A DNA stretch of 64,000 bases from Corynebacterium gallinarum (lineage in GTDB: Bacteria; Actinomycetota; Actinomycetes; Mycobacteriales; Mycobacteriaceae): NCBI RefSeq assembly GCF_014837045.1, contig NZ_JACSPR010000010.1, forward strand, positions 1 through 64,000, in the 5' to 3' direction. Shown piece by piece: positions 9,796 to 18,757 of this stretch (position 1 is its first letter; each line of letters opens with the position of its first letter). Position numbers and translations under genes: made by a program. The notes beneath the pieces are model-generated. The model did not search any database and was not told the origin of the DNA. It was given only the letters and a program-made list of their open reading frames with translations.

Positions 9796-9867
9796 TGGCC
9801 TATGGTGTAATTGGCAACACAAGGGTTTCTGGTACCCTCATTCTAGGTTCGAGTCCTGGTAGGCCAG
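9796..9867 (+). tRNA. tRNA-Gln (CTG anticodon)
   Basis: A full cloverleaf is visible. The acceptor TGGCCTA pairs with TAGGCCA, the D-loop contains TAATTGGCAACA, and the anticodon arm is AGGGT-TTCTGGT-ACCCT with anticodon CTG at loop positions 34-36. The T-arm contains GGTTCGAGTCC. The discriminator base is G and CCA is not encoded. Confidence 0.93.
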
Positions 9868-9907
9868 CTGCGATCAGCTGGATTTTCATAGTGATCGTGT
9901 CCTTTAT

Positions 9908-9980
9908 GCCCCGTTCGTCTAGAGGCCTAGGACGCCGGCCTCTCACGCCGGTAACACGGGTTCGAATCCCGTACGGGGTA
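9908..9980 (+). tRNA. tRNA-Glu (CTC anticodon)
   Basis: The acceptor GCCCCGT pairs with ACGGGGT (first pair G-T). The anticodon arm is CCGGC-CTCTCAC-GCCGG with anticodon CTC. The T-arm contains GGGTTCGAATCCC and the discriminator base is A. It is 40 bases downstream of tRNA-Gln, probably on the same transcript, and is followed by a terminator. Confidence 0.93.
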
Positions 9981-9988
9981 CAACAAAT

Positions 9989-10025
9989 CGAGGCGGTCCG
10001 CATCATGCGGGCCGCCTCTTTTTTC
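9989..10025 (+). terminator. Terminator of the tRNA unit
   Basis: GAGGCGGTCCGC, ATCAT, GCGGGCCGCCTC form a stem of about 12 bp followed by TTTTTTCT on the + strand. It also lies just past the stop codon of jetD on the other strand and may slow transcription from that side. Confidence 0.9.
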
Positions 10026-10028
10026 TAT

Positions 10029-11141
10029 TCAGTCGGTCAGGCCGAGCACCTCGTCGAGCGTCTTGTGCGCGGTATCCCAGGGGATGCGTTCCTGTTCGAT
10101 CCGGATCTTTCCCCTTGTCAGCAGGGCTCTCCGGGCATCGGATTCCGATGGGGTGAGCAGGGGCAGAACGGTGGTGGCATCACCCGGGTCGGGGACACCC
10201 AGGTGGGCCCAGCGGTTGACGTCAGACGGTGACATCATCACCGATTCCACCATCGCGAAGCTGCTGCGCAGCCGGTGGAGGATGGCGAATCCCTCGGCGT
10301 CGAGGTCACCCCAGTAGACGAGTCTGTCGCAGCGGTGCAGCCAGGGGAGTCGGTCCAGGGAACCCACCGCGTAGCCGGCACCCCACACGGCCACGGCCCC
10401 GGGCCAGGCGGCGGTCAGGCTCAGGAAGGTCTCCTTATTCTCCACGATCAGCGCGATCCGTGGTCCGCTCCCAGGCCACATCGTGGCGGCCTCGGCGACC
10501 GGGGTGCTGATATCGGTCAACCCGGTCCCCAGTGACTGGTCGAGGATCCTCAGGCGGATGAGATGATCACCGGTGACCAGCCCCAGGTCCTCCACACCGA
10601 GCAGGTGACGCACCAGACGCGCATGGCGTTCCAACCATTTGCCGTGCACCCCGGCGACGGCCACGGCACGCGGTCGGAGCCCGGACTCGGGGTGTTGCCG
10701 GAACCAGTCCACGACCCTGGGTACCCAAGCGCATTCCTCCGTCGGAAGGTCCCTCCACAAAGGCACCACCTCCACGGCGCGCTCGGTGTGTTGAGCACCG
10801 AGCAGTGCGAGCTTGTGCTGCAATTCCGAGAATATTTCGGTTGCTCCTGCGAGCTCGGCAAGCTCAGCAGATGTTGAGGTGCTGATGCGCGTCGGCACGG
10901 GCTGGATACCCAGTCCAATACGGTGCCAGTGCTTCTCCTCGACGGTGATGCTGCCCGGGCCGGGCCAGGCCTGCCAGGTACGGATGAAGTCCTGAACGGT
11001 ATCGAAGTCGCGGGAGGCGGTGGCGGTGGTGGGCGGCTGCAGGGGCAGAGACCAGGCGTAGGCGTCATCGGTGAGCAATTCGGGAAGATGGGAACGGAAG
11101 TGGACCCCGGCGCGCTGCGAGACGTCATCAGGAAACCGCAT
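10029..11141 (-). CDS. jetD: Wadjet protein JetD (MksG-type TOPRIM nuclease subunit)
   Basis: JetD is the nuclease subunit of the Wadjet system; it cuts closed circular plasmid DNA after the JetABC condensin complex has extruded it. The 370-residue protein has the two-part layout of the family. The N-terminal DUF3322-like region includes RAVAVAGVHGKWLERH at about 158-173, and the C-terminal DUF2220/TOPRIM-like part has VENKET (233-238) and WGDLDAEGF (277-285), the acidic metal-binding segment. The start ATG at 11141 follows GGAGGTGA and overlaps the end of jetC by 14 bases, so the genes are translationally coupled. It is the last gene of the operon. The acidic motif appears intact, so activity is plausible. 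Confidence 0.92.
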   Translation of the reverse strand: MRFPDDVSQRAGVHFRSHLPELLTDDAYAWSLPLQPPTTATASRDFDTVQDFIRTWQAWPGPGSITVEEKHWHRIGLGIQPVPTRISTSTSAELAELAGATEIFSELQHKLALLGAQHTERAVEVVPLWRDLPTEECAWVPRVVDWFRQHPESGLRPRAVAVAGVHGKWLERHARLVRHLLGVEDLGLVTGDHLIRLRILDQSLGTGLTDISTPVAEAATMWPGSGPRIALIVENKETFLSLTAAWPGAVAVWGAGYAVGSLDRLPWLHRCDRLVYWGDLDAEGFAILHRLRSSFAMVESVMMSPSDVNRWAHLGVPDPGDATTVLPLLTPSESDARRALLTRGKIRIEQERIPWDTAHKTLDEVLGLTD

Positions 11142-14100
11142 CTGTCACCTCCGTGGGGGAGTCGATGTGTGCCCACCCGGACCTGGCCACGTCGTTGCCG
11201 TTGTCATCGACGCCCTCGGAGTAGTTGATGACGACGGTGCCGTCGACATAGGGGGAGAGCGTCTGGATGAGTTTCAACGGTGTGGCCAGCACCATGTGGA
11301 AACCGAACTCGGTGAAGATGTCCATCGCGGTGCGGGTGAAGGCTGGGTCCGCCCGGTCGAAGGCCTCGTCCAGCACCACGGTGGCGTAGCGCGGGTGGTC
11401 CTCATCGGCCTCGGCCAGACGGAAGCGCAGCGCAGCCGCCAGGCAGAAGAACACCAGTTTCTGGGCCTGTCCACCGGACAGTGATGCCGAATCCACGTAG
11501 GTGTTGACCACGGCACCGTCAGCGTCGACCTCGGAGGCGATGAAACGGACATGCAACCGGGTGTCCAGAACCAATCGACGCCAACGCTGATCATCCGCAT
11601 TCTCGCTGCCGAGGCGGTCGAGGATAACCGACAACACCTGATAGCGCTTCTCTGCCTCGGCGATATCCCGGTCGCGGGTGGCGGCCATCGCACCACTGGT
11701 CGCCGTCGTGAGATCATCCACGAACTGCTGGGCATCGGTATTGCGGTTGTCCCTGACCTCGACACGCAACCACCGACCGGGGTTGAACTCGGAACGCCCC
11801 AGCGACTCGTTGACCGGGTGCAGGCGGGTCTCAATGTCCCCGCGGGCGCGACGAAGAGAGGTCGACAATGCGCCGAGGTTTTTCACCGAGCTCTCGTTCA
11901 TGAGGTCGAGGAAGCGGCCCTCGAAATCCCCCAGTCGATCGCGACGCAGGAACATCAGGCGGTTGATGGCCTCACCCGCGAAACTCGGATCGGCCTGGAG
12001 CTCGGCCTTCTCGGCGGGCCACTCGGCAATATACCGCGCCAGGATACGGGTGATTCCTGAATTTGCCTGCGTGATGGCTGTTTCGCAGGCAGCAATGGTG
12101 GCATCGAGTTCACCGATGATGATGTCGGTGATCCTGTCGATGTTGCCCTGGGTGACGCGACGTGTCTCCACGTCGATGCGCGCGCTCAGCTCCCGGGAGA
12201 TGTCCTCATCGACGTGCGCGCGGCCGGCCAGCTCAGATTCCAGACGCGCGATGTCCCGGGTGATGGTGTCGATCTCTGTGGCAAGCTGCCCGGCCTCCCG
12301 GTCAACGGCCCGGAAGGCGGAATCCACCTCGGCGTAACGCTGCCGGGATTCATCGACACGCTGCTGGAGTTGAGCGAGCTCCGGTGAGGACAGGATCTCG
12401 GCGCGCTGCTGGGCCAGTGCAGTGAGACTGGCATCGTCCACGCTGACATCGATCTGGTCAAAGGTGAACTGGGCGATGTCCCTGGCGCGTTCGATCAGCG
12501 TCCGTTCGCGGGTGATCTGACGCCGCTTCTCGGTGATCCGGTTCCCGGCGGCGGTGATCTGTGTGTCCAGTGTGGCAATCGCGTCGCGTAGCAGTTCGAT
12601 CTTGTCGTCGTTGGAGGAGCCGAGGCGGTAGGAGGAACGATCGTCCAGCCTGCGGCGGTCGTCCTTGATGTAGCCGATCGAACCGTCCCTGTAGGTGCGC
12701 TGGCGCACCAGGCCGTTGAGGGTAACGCCCTGCTGATGGGCGGCGAGTGCGTCCAATTCACGTTCATTGTCCACGCACTCGTAGTCATGGTCGCGCAGTA
12801 CTTCATTGCGCACCCAGGTCGACATCGGCGCCTCGGTGAACTGGAGCTTGTTGCTCAGGGCCCTCGGGCTCGACGAACCCCGGGAGACCACAACATTGGT
12901 TGGGATGACGCGGTAGATCAGTCGGATGCCGAGACTGGTCTGGTTGACATAGGAATTGATGGCCTGGGCGAGTCGTTCCGGGACCAGCAAGGTGGTGGCG
13001 AAGGATCCCAGGAGCTGCTGGATGACGGGTTCCCAACGGAGGTGATCCGGGTGGACATCGATGAGCTCACCGGCGAAGGGCAGTTCCTGTTCGGTCACCT
13101 GCAGTGCCTCGGCGAGGACCTCCCGCACGAGGATGTAGCGACGGTCGATGTTGCTGCTGCGTTGACCCAGGGAACTCAGCTCCGCGGTGAGCTCATCGCG
13201 CTGGCTCTTCAGGTCGCGGCGGTCCACCTCATCGCTGAGTTTCTCGGCTTCCCAACGGCTGATACGGTCAGGGGAGTTCGACTCGATCTCCTGGGCGTGG
13301 ACGAGCAGCTGGGCGTATTTCTCCGCGTCGGTGGGCATGGTGCCACCGACAGCGTGCACGGCGTTGTGCACCCGTTCCCGATCCGCTAATCGACGCTCCC
13401 GCCGCTCACCTATCCGCGCCTCCTGTTCCTCAATGACGTTCAGGCGTCCATCACCCTGCGACTGAAGTGCTGCGGTGTCCGATGTCACTCTCTGCTGTGC
13501 CTGGTCGAGGGTCTCCCGCAGCTGCGCCACGCGGGCGTCAGCAGCGGTGCGCCTGGTGGCCAGTTCCGCCAGACGGTCACGGTTGTTCTCCAGGTGCAGG
13601 GTGTCGCGCACGGTGGGGAAGGCCCGCTTCATCTGTGCCGCGTGTTCCCTGCGGGCCTGGTCAGCATCGCGGTGATCACGCAGACCCACCAGTGGTTCCA
13701 GGACGGTGATCTGGGCGCGGACGTCGATGACGCGTCGATAGGCCTGACGCAGGTCGTCGAACTGTTGGACGGCCTCGTCAGCCATGTCGAAGGTTGCCGG
13801 TGGTTCGAGCATGTAGTCACGGAAGAGTTGATCGAGGCTGGACAGTGACTTCGCCGACTGCGTGCGGTGCAGCAGCAGCTGGGCCTCCTCGGTGTGCATG
13901 CCCAGGCGTGGCCGGAAATAATCAGCGAAAACGCGGTACTGGTCGCTGAAACGGGCCCCGGGGAAGGCGCTCTTGATCTTCCGCTTGTCGACGCCCACTT
14001 TCAGGTACTGCTCGAAGTCCCGCACGTCAATATCGGTGGGCACGGTGCCGTAGAACTTCTGCACCTGGGCGTTGGCGGTGTCCCCTGCGCGGAGATAGAA

Positions 14101-14490
14101 CAGGCCAACCAGCGTGTAGGTCGTGCCGGCGGCATCGTCGTAGGTGAGCCCGACGACGGTGTAGGTGGCTTTGCCCCGCAGGAAAGTGGACGCGATGCCA
14201 CCGGTCTCGGCGTCTTCACGGCGTCGCCACGCACCCCGGATGTAGGACGCGAGAGTGCGTCCCTGCTCGCGACTGAGCCCCTGTTGTGCGGCTTCATTGA
14301 AGCGCACTTTGACGGGCGGGACGAGGATGGCGGCCATGGCGTCGAGAAGCGTGGATTTACCCGATCCCGACCCGCCGGTGATGAGGTGGCCCCGTCTGGC
14401 AATGGGCATGTCGACGTAACCGGAGAAGGTGCCCCAGTTGATCAGCTGGATGCGCGAGAGCCGGAACTGGCCTGGATAGATGGGACTCAT
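11128..14490 (-). CDS. jetC: Wadjet protein JetC (MksB-type SMC ATPase)
   Basis: JetC is the SMC-like motor of Wadjet, which dimerises, binds ATP and extrudes DNA loops. The 1120-residue protein has a Walker A motif GGSGSGKST at 39-47, long charged coiled-coil stretches in the middle (many R/E/Q/A heptads between about 280 and 830), the ABC signature LSGGQAQ near residue 1005 and a Walker B VVLDEAFDRAD near 1040. All ATPase motifs look intact. Its start overlaps jetB by four bases (ATGA) and its end overlaps jetD. C. glutamicum has an MksB that restricts plasmids; whether this is its orthologue or a different copy needs comparison. Confidence 0.95.
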   Translation of the reverse strand: MSPIYPGQFRLSRIQLINWGTFSGYVDMPIARRGHLITGGSGSGKSTLLDAMAAILVPPVKVRFNEAAQQGLSREQGRTLASYIRGAWRRREDAETGGIASTFLRGKATYTVVGLTYDDAAGTTYTLVGLFYLRAGDTANAQVQKFYGTVPTDIDVRDFEQYLKVGVDKRKIKSAFPGARFSDQYRVFADYFRPRLGMHTEEAQLLLHRTQSAKSLSSLDQLFRDYMLEPPATFDMADEAVQQFDDLRQAYRRVIDVRAQITVLEPLVGLRDHRDADQARREHAAQMKRAFPTVRDTLHLENNRDRLAELATRRTAADARVAQLRETLDQAQQRVTSDTAALQSQGDGRLNVIEEQEARIGERRERRLADRERVHNAVHAVGGTMPTDAEKYAQLLVHAQEIESNSPDRISRWEAEKLSDEVDRRDLKSQRDELTAELSSLGQRSSNIDRRYILVREVLAEALQVTEQELPFAGELIDVHPDHLRWEPVIQQLLGSFATTLLVPERLAQAINSYVNQTSLGIRLIYRVIPTNVVVSRGSSSPRALSNKLQFTEAPMSTWVRNEVLRDHDYECVDNERELDALAAHQQGVTLNGLVRQRTYRDGSIGYIKDDRRRLDDRSSYRLGSSNDDKIELLRDAIATLDTQITAAGNRITEKRRQITRERTLIERARDIAQFTFDQIDVSVDDASLTALAQQRAEILSSPELAQLQQRVDESRQRYAEVDSAFRAVDREAGQLATEIDTITRDIARLESELAGRAHVDEDISRELSARIDVETRRVTQGNIDRITDIIIGELDATIAACETAITQANSGITRILARYIAEWPAEKAELQADPSFAGEAINRLMFLRRDRLGDFEGRFLDLMNESSVKNLGALSTSLRRARGDIETRLHPVNESLGRSEFNPGRWLRVEVRDNRNTDAQQFVDDLTTATSGAMAATRDRDIAEAEKRYQVLSVILDRLGSENADDQRWRRLVLDTRLHVRFIASEVDADGAVVNTYVDSASLSGGQAQKLVFFCLAAALRFRLAEADEDHPRYATVVLDEAFDRADPAFTRTAMDIFTEFGFHMVLATPLKLIQTLSPYVDGTVVINYSEGVDDNGNDVARSGWAHIDSPTEVTDAVS

Positions 14491-15095
14491 TTCTGCTCCT
14501 TCGCACCGGTGGCGTAGCGCGCGTACTCATCCCGCAGAGCGGTCACGGTGTCCACGTCGAAGATGTGACGCAGCACGGGGGAGACCTCATACCGGCCGGT
14601 GGTTTCCGTGTCGTCGAGCAGGTTGTAGGTGTTGCGGATCCGGGTGATCGCGGCGTTGAAACGCTTGGCATAGGCGGCATCATCCAGGTCATCCGCACGC
14701 TGGTAGGAACGAACCTGGTCGCGCAGCTCCTCGACATCCACGATCACCCGCTCACCCGGGGCGCTCAGGCCCAGTTCATTGCGCAGGTGCAGGAGAATCA
14801 GCGTATCGACGTGCTTCAGCCGGTCGACGCGCAGCACCGCGGGGATCTTCAGGTCGTTGTCCGGGGAGGCCATCCGGGTGAAGGCGATGCCGGCGTCTTC
14901 ATCGACGATGAGGTCGAGGAATACATCGGCGAGGCGACTGCGCAGGGCCTGGGTGTCCGTGATCACGGCTGACCACAGTTCCGGATGCCTGGTCTTGCGC
15001 ATCAACGGGCCCTTGAGGAGCTGAACCAGGGCGCGACGCGAGTCGAGACTTAAGGTGCCGGTATCCCCGGTCCAGAGGGGATCAATGGTGGACAT
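14487..15095 (-). CDS. jetB: Wadjet protein JetB (MksE-type, DUF4194)
   Basis: JetB is the small winged-helix subunit that bridges the kleisin JetA and the SMC protein JetC. The 202-residue product shows the DUF4194 pattern: an N-terminal LVQLLKGPLMRKTRHPELW segment, a central VDRLKHVDTLILLHLRNELG, and a C-terminal FNAAITRIRNTYNLLDDT...YEVSPVLRHIFD. Its ATG lies directly after the jetA stop codon, with GGAGGAA inside the last codons of jetA as ribosome binding site, and its end overlaps jetC by four bases. Confidence 0.92.
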   Translation of the reverse strand: MSTIDPLWTGDTGTLSLDSRRALVQLLKGPLMRKTRHPELWSAVITDTQALRSRLADVFLDLIVDEDAGIAFTRMASPDNDLKIPAVLRVDRLKHVDTLILLHLRNELGLSAPGERVIVDVEELRDQVRSYQRADDLDDAAYAKRFNAAITRIRNTYNLLDDTETTGRYEVSPVLRHIFDVDTVTALRDEYARYATGAKEQK

Positions 15096-16571
15096 CTACA
15101 TTTCCTCCAGGCTGGTGGCGTCAAAAGAATACTGGTCGATGGTGGCGTGGCGGGTGGTTCCGCCCTCTTCCCAGGTGACGTGCCCGGGGTGGCTGCCGGG
15201 CACGCCGGGCACGCCGTGTCTGAGCCCCAGGTGGAGTAACCCGACGATGCTGCCCAGTCCCTGCGTGGCCGGGTGCCTGGCCAGCACCTGGCTGATCGTC
15301 GCCTGTCCGGCTTCCGCCGTCACGGTGTCCCGAACCGAGTTGATCAGCTCCTCGAGGTCAATCTCCGACTGACGAACCGTGGCCATCAGCTCTTCTACGT
15401 TGATCGATTGCGGCGCATTCACCGTCGTTTCGCCCTCCACCACTTCCTCACCCGGATTGGCCAGTTCGATGGAACTGACGGACTGAATGCTCATGCCGAT
15501 GCGCTGAAGTGGGGTGTCCATCGCGTGGATGGCATTCAGTTCCGACTCCTCGACGGCATCCGCGGCCAGGGCACGGGTCTCACGGATCAACTCGATCATC
15601 TTCCGATCCTCCGCGAACTGCTCACTGGCCACATAGTGGCGCAGTGAGCGGGCCAGACCTGTCATCACCGAGTTCACCTCAGCCCCGGCGTCCTCCATAT
15701 CCCGGATGAGACTGCGCAGAGACATCCGGCTGTCCTGGTCAAGGTGACGGGCAGGTTCGCTGGCGAGAATCTGGTCGATCCAGGCGTCGATGTAGGCGCT
15801 GCGCTCGGGGTCGGTGATGATGGAATAGAAACCATTGAAACTGCGACCGGCTTCGGAGTCGCTGATGAGATCCACGCCCGTGAAAATATCATCCAGCACG
15901 TCCCCGCGCGTGGCATCGGGATCCAGTAACTGCCGGCGCAGAGTGCGGTTGAGTACCTCGAATTCCTGCCGGACACGGGCGAAGTCCGCGGGCACTGATG
16001 ACGCGGAGGTCAGGATATCCTCCAGTCGTTCGGACACCCGCTCCACGGACGGCAGTTCGAAATCGCCCTGTGAGACCCGTTCGATCTCGCGATCCAGACG
16101 GTCACGTTCAATCTGGAGACGTTCCAGGCGCGAGGAGATATCCGGGTCGGTGTCGCGTGCCAGACCCCGCAACGCCTCCGAGATTGACTCCAACCGGGAT
16201 GCCGTCACCGCCGACCGTGGTTTCTCCCAGCGTTGTACCGCCTGGAGTGCGCTCAAGGCATCCTCGGCGGGCTCCAGCAATTCGCCGGTCCGCTGGCTTC
16301 CCGCCCTGCGTACCAGCCACCCACTCCGAACCCAGGCAGTGCAGTACTCCGCCGGGGTCTTCGGCAGATCCATCCCGCGCTGGCGCAGTACCGCCAGATC
16401 CGCCGCCATCAACTCATACACCTCGGACGCCGGACGGGGAGCCGGAGCGCCCCCGAAATGAACAGCCACAGTGGCCATGACGAAGGGGGCATTCTTGGCT
16501 GCCAGCAGACGGACTGCGGGGGAGTCCGTCAAAATCCGTTGAAAAGACAACACCTGGGCGATTGAGCTCAT
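15096..16571 (-). CDS. jetA: Wadjet protein JetA (MksF-type kleisin, DUF3375)
   Basis: JetA is the kleisin subunit and usually the first gene of the Wadjet operon. The protein has the DUF3375 opening (LTDSPAVRLLAAKNAPFVMATVAVHF), a helical middle (a coiled coil around LERLQIERDRLDREIERVSQG) and the C-terminal SQVLARHPATQGLGSIVGLLHLG segment. I use ATG 16571 (491 residues) because family members begin near this point; a GTG at 16601 in the same frame is an alternative. No good Shine-Dalgarno precedes either, so the start is uncertain. The dyad GGGACACGTCCC (16596-16607) lies just upstream and may be part of the control region. Confidence 0.93.
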   Translation of the reverse strand: MSSIAQVLSFQRILTDSPAVRLLAAKNAPFVMATVAVHFGGAPAPRPASEVYELMAADLAVLRQRGMDLPKTPAEYCTAWVRSGWLVRRAGSQRTGELLEPAEDALSALQAVQRWEKPRSAVTASRLESISEALRGLARDTDPDISSRLERLQIERDRLDREIERVSQGDFELPSVERVSERLEDILTSASSVPADFARVRQEFEVLNRTLRRQLLDPDATRGDVLDDIFTGVDLISDSEAGRSFNGFYSIITDPERSAYIDAWIDQILASEPARHLDQDSRMSLRSLIRDMEDAGAEVNSVMTGLARSLRHYVASEQFAEDRKMIELIRETRALAADAVEESELNAIHAMDTPLQRIGMSIQSVSSIELANPGEEVVEGETTVNAPQSINVEELMATVRQSEIDLEELINSVRDTVTAEAGQATISQVLARHPATQGLGSIVGLLHLGLRHGVPGVPGSHPGHVTWEEGGTTRHATIDQYSFDATSLEEM

Positions 16572-16664
16572 AAAAATCAGTGTGCCACAGGGGCGGGACA
16601 CGTCCCCGTCGATAAGCCCGAACAGTTGGGCGAAGATCCAGGGCCCACCGGGGCCAGCCCAGTT

Positions 16665-17963
16665 CTAGATGCCGAAGCGTCGCCACAGTGGGTCGGCGGA
16701 GGTGCGCTTCATCAGGGAGATGGCGCGGAGCAACCAGGCCAGGCAGAAGGCCACGAGAACGAAGATCACCAGGAAGGTGGCCTGGTCCAGTCCCGTCGCG
16801 GTTTTCACACCGGCGAAGAGCGGGGGCAGGAAGGCGCCGCCCAGGCCGCCGAACATACCCACCAGGCCGCCGACGGATCCCACATTGCCCGGGAAGTAAT
16901 CCGGGATGTACTTGAACACCGAGGCCTTGCCGATACCCATGCCCACACCCAGCGTGAACAGGAGGATCGTGAACAGCACGATGTTGATGGTGAGGGGCAG
17001 CGCGAGGATGCCACTGGCGGTGAGCATGATCAGCAGGGCGAAGATGGTCGCCCGCCGGGCCCCGAAGCGGTCGGACAGGGTTCCTCCCACAGGACGCATC
17101 AGGGAGGCCGGGAAGATGAACAGGGCCGTCAACAGGGCGGCAGTGGAGGTGGAGACACCATACATGTCGATGTAGTACTTGGGCATCCAGGAGGACAGGG
17201 CCACATAGGCACCGAAGACCGCCACATAGTAGAGGCTGAAACGCCAGACGCGGCCCTGCTTCAGAGGGGCGAGCATCTCGGAGAGTTTCCGGCCCTGCCC
17301 CGGCTTCTTGTCCTGCGCCGGCGTGATGAACCACAACAGCACCGCGGTGACCAGGAGGGCCACGGCGTAGATCACGGGTACCAGCCGCCAGCCACCCTCC
17401 ACCAATCCGCCGAAGTACAGGGAGCCTGTCGTGGCCGCGATGATGACCGGGCCGATGAATTTGGTGACCGAGGCGCCGACGTTGCCGGCACCGAACACGC
17501 CCATCGCCAAACCGTTTCGACGCTGGCTGAACCAGGCCGCCACCCAGGTGTTGCCGACGGAGAAGGAGTTACCGGCAAGGCCCACGGCGAAGGCAAGACC
17601 CAGGAGCATGGAGTAGGAATCAGCCAGGGAGACCATGTAGCTGAAAACGGCGGAGGCCACCAGCAGCACCGTCATCACGATGCGACCACCGAGACGGTCG
17701 GCGATGATTCCGGCTGGCAGGCGCCACAGGGAACCATTGAGGATGGCCACGGAGCTGATGAGGGACAACTGGACATCCGTCAGTCCGAATTCTTCCTGGA
17801 TGGGGATGCCGAGAACTCCGAACATCATCCAGGCGGCGAACATCAGCGTGAAGCCCAGGGTGGCCATGGTCAGCACCCGGTAGGCACCGGGTGTCTCACG
17901 GGTCGGGCTGGGGGCCGGTGGATCAGTTGTCAGGGGGGTGTGGTGATCGCGGGCGTTGGTCAT
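16665..17963 (-). CDS. NarK-type nitrate/nitrite transporter (MFS)
   Basis: This 432-residue protein has 12 predicted membrane helices and belongs to the nitrate/nitrite porter branch of the MFS. The signature glycine-rich segments are VGLAGNSFSVGNTWVAAWF and GMGIGKASVFKYIPDYFPGN followed by VGGLVGMFGGLGGAFLPP. The start ATG at 17963 follows GAGGAG. No nitrate reductase or molybdenum cofactor gene is in the window, so it stands alone here; narK normally lies with narGHJI. It may import nitrate or export nitrite; direction cannot be read from sequence. A 13-bp dyad upstream (18015-18027) suggests a GntR-type regulator. Confidence 0.85.
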   Translation of the reverse strand: MTNARDHHTPLTTDPPAPSPTRETPGAYRVLTMATLGFTLMFAAWMMFGVLGIPIQEEFGLTDVQLSLISSVAILNGSLWRLPAGIIADRLGGRIVMTVLLVASAVFSYMVSLADSYSMLLGLAFAVGLAGNSFSVGNTWVAAWFSQRRNGLAMGVFGAGNVGASVTKFIGPVIIAATTGSLYFGGLVEGGWRLVPVIYAVALLVTAVLLWFITPAQDKKPGQGRKLSEMLAPLKQGRVWRFSLYYVAVFGAYVALSSWMPKYYIDMYGVSTSTAALLTALFIFPASLMRPVGGTLSDRFGARRATIFALLIMLTASGILALPLTINIVLFTILLFTLGVGMGIGKASVFKYIPDYFPGNVGSVGGLVGMFGGLGGAFLPPLFAGVKTATGLDQATFLVIFVLVAFCLAWLLRAISLMKRTSADPLWRRFGI

Positions 17964-18014
17964 GACACTCCTCAGGCGATGGTGTTATTTTTCATTTATC
18001 TTAACCCATTTAAA

Positions 18015-18027
18015 TAGGTCTGACCTA
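18015..18027. promoter_or_regulatory. Perfect 13-bp dyad upstream of the NarK-type gene
   Basis: TAGGTC-T-GACCTA is a perfect inverted repeat in an AT-rich stretch 52 bases before the transporter start. Its GGTCTGACC core resembles FadR-subfamily GntR operators, which have GGT and ACC arms around a short spacer. The regulator is not in the window. Confidence 0.5.
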
Positions 18028-18165
18028 AATCAGTTTAAACATAAACTTTTAAATGTTGTTCTGGAAAGTATCGGAAAGTAGCAGCTCTTCGTCCTGTTGG
18101 AAACGGTAATCGAGGATCACCCCGTGCGCACGCCCATCCCGCCGACGCGGGCATAATCGGGGACC

Positions 18166-18633
18166 ATGAACCCGAACTTTCTCCAACGCGCCGTCGAGCT
18201 GTCCCGCAGGGGAATGGAGGCCGGTCAGGGCGGTCCCTTCGGGGCGGTCATTGTCCGTGGTGACCGCATCATCGCGGAGGCCTACAACACTGTGCTCACC
18301 ACGAAGGATCCCACCAACCATGCGGAGATGGTCGCCATCCGGTCCGCGAGCCGTCAGCTCAACACCCCGGATCTCACCGGGTGCGAGCTCTACGTCAATG
18401 CCCAACCGTGTCCGATGTGCGCCGGGGCCGTGTACTGGGCGCGCCTCGGGAAGGTGTATTTCGCCAATACCGCAGCGGAGTCCGCACGGATCGGGTTTGA
18501 TGATGTGAGGATCGATACCGAGTTGGGCAGGAGCCCGCACGACCGCAGTATCCCCTTCGAGCATGTCCCGGACCGGCGCGCCCGGGAGGTGTTCGACGAC
18601 TGGCTGTGCATGGAGGGACGGGTCAAGTATTAA
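18166..18633 (+). CDS. guaD: Guanine deaminase (cytidine-deaminase fold)
   Basis: GuaD converts guanine to xanthine in purine salvage. The 155-residue protein resembles Bacillus GuaD in length and pattern: GGPFGAVIV near the start, the zinc and catalytic motif NHAEM, and the second zinc motif PCPMCAGAVYWAR. It ends with the IPFEHV and C-terminal MEGRVKY region typical of GuaD rather than tRNA adenosine deaminase TadA, which ends differently. A CATAAT -10 box (18152-18157) ends 8 bases before the ATG, suggesting a leaderless transcript. It precedes the SbnA-like gene by about 120 bases, which has its own -10 box. Confidence 0.88.
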   Translation: MNPNFLQRAVELSRRGMEAGQGGPFGAVIVRGDRIIAEAYNTVLTTKDPTNHAEMVAIRSASRQLNTPDLTGCELYVNAQPCPMCAGAVYWARLGKVYFANTAAESARIGFDDVRIDTELGRSPHDRSIPFEHVPDRRAREVFDDWLCMEGRVKY

Positions 18634-18757
18634 ATGCGCATCCGGGCTGACAGGGGAGCGTCGTAAAGCGCGGTTGCGCAGGGCACCGGTGGAAACACCC
18701 ACGGTAGTACACCCGGTACCCCCGCATGTGACCTCGATCATGCGTATGCTCGCGTGC

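Noticed and set aside
9796..10025. tRNA 3' end as integration (att) site for the Wadjet segment
   Set aside because: I could not find a repeated copy of the tRNA-Glu or tRNA-Gln 3' end on the far side of the segment, and no integrase gene is present.
18563..18757. Upstream extension of the SbnA-like protein overlapping guaD
   Set aside because: The extra 65 codons overlap the end of guaD and include the -10 box; the family's N-terminus starts near MNGTTGLKLPG.
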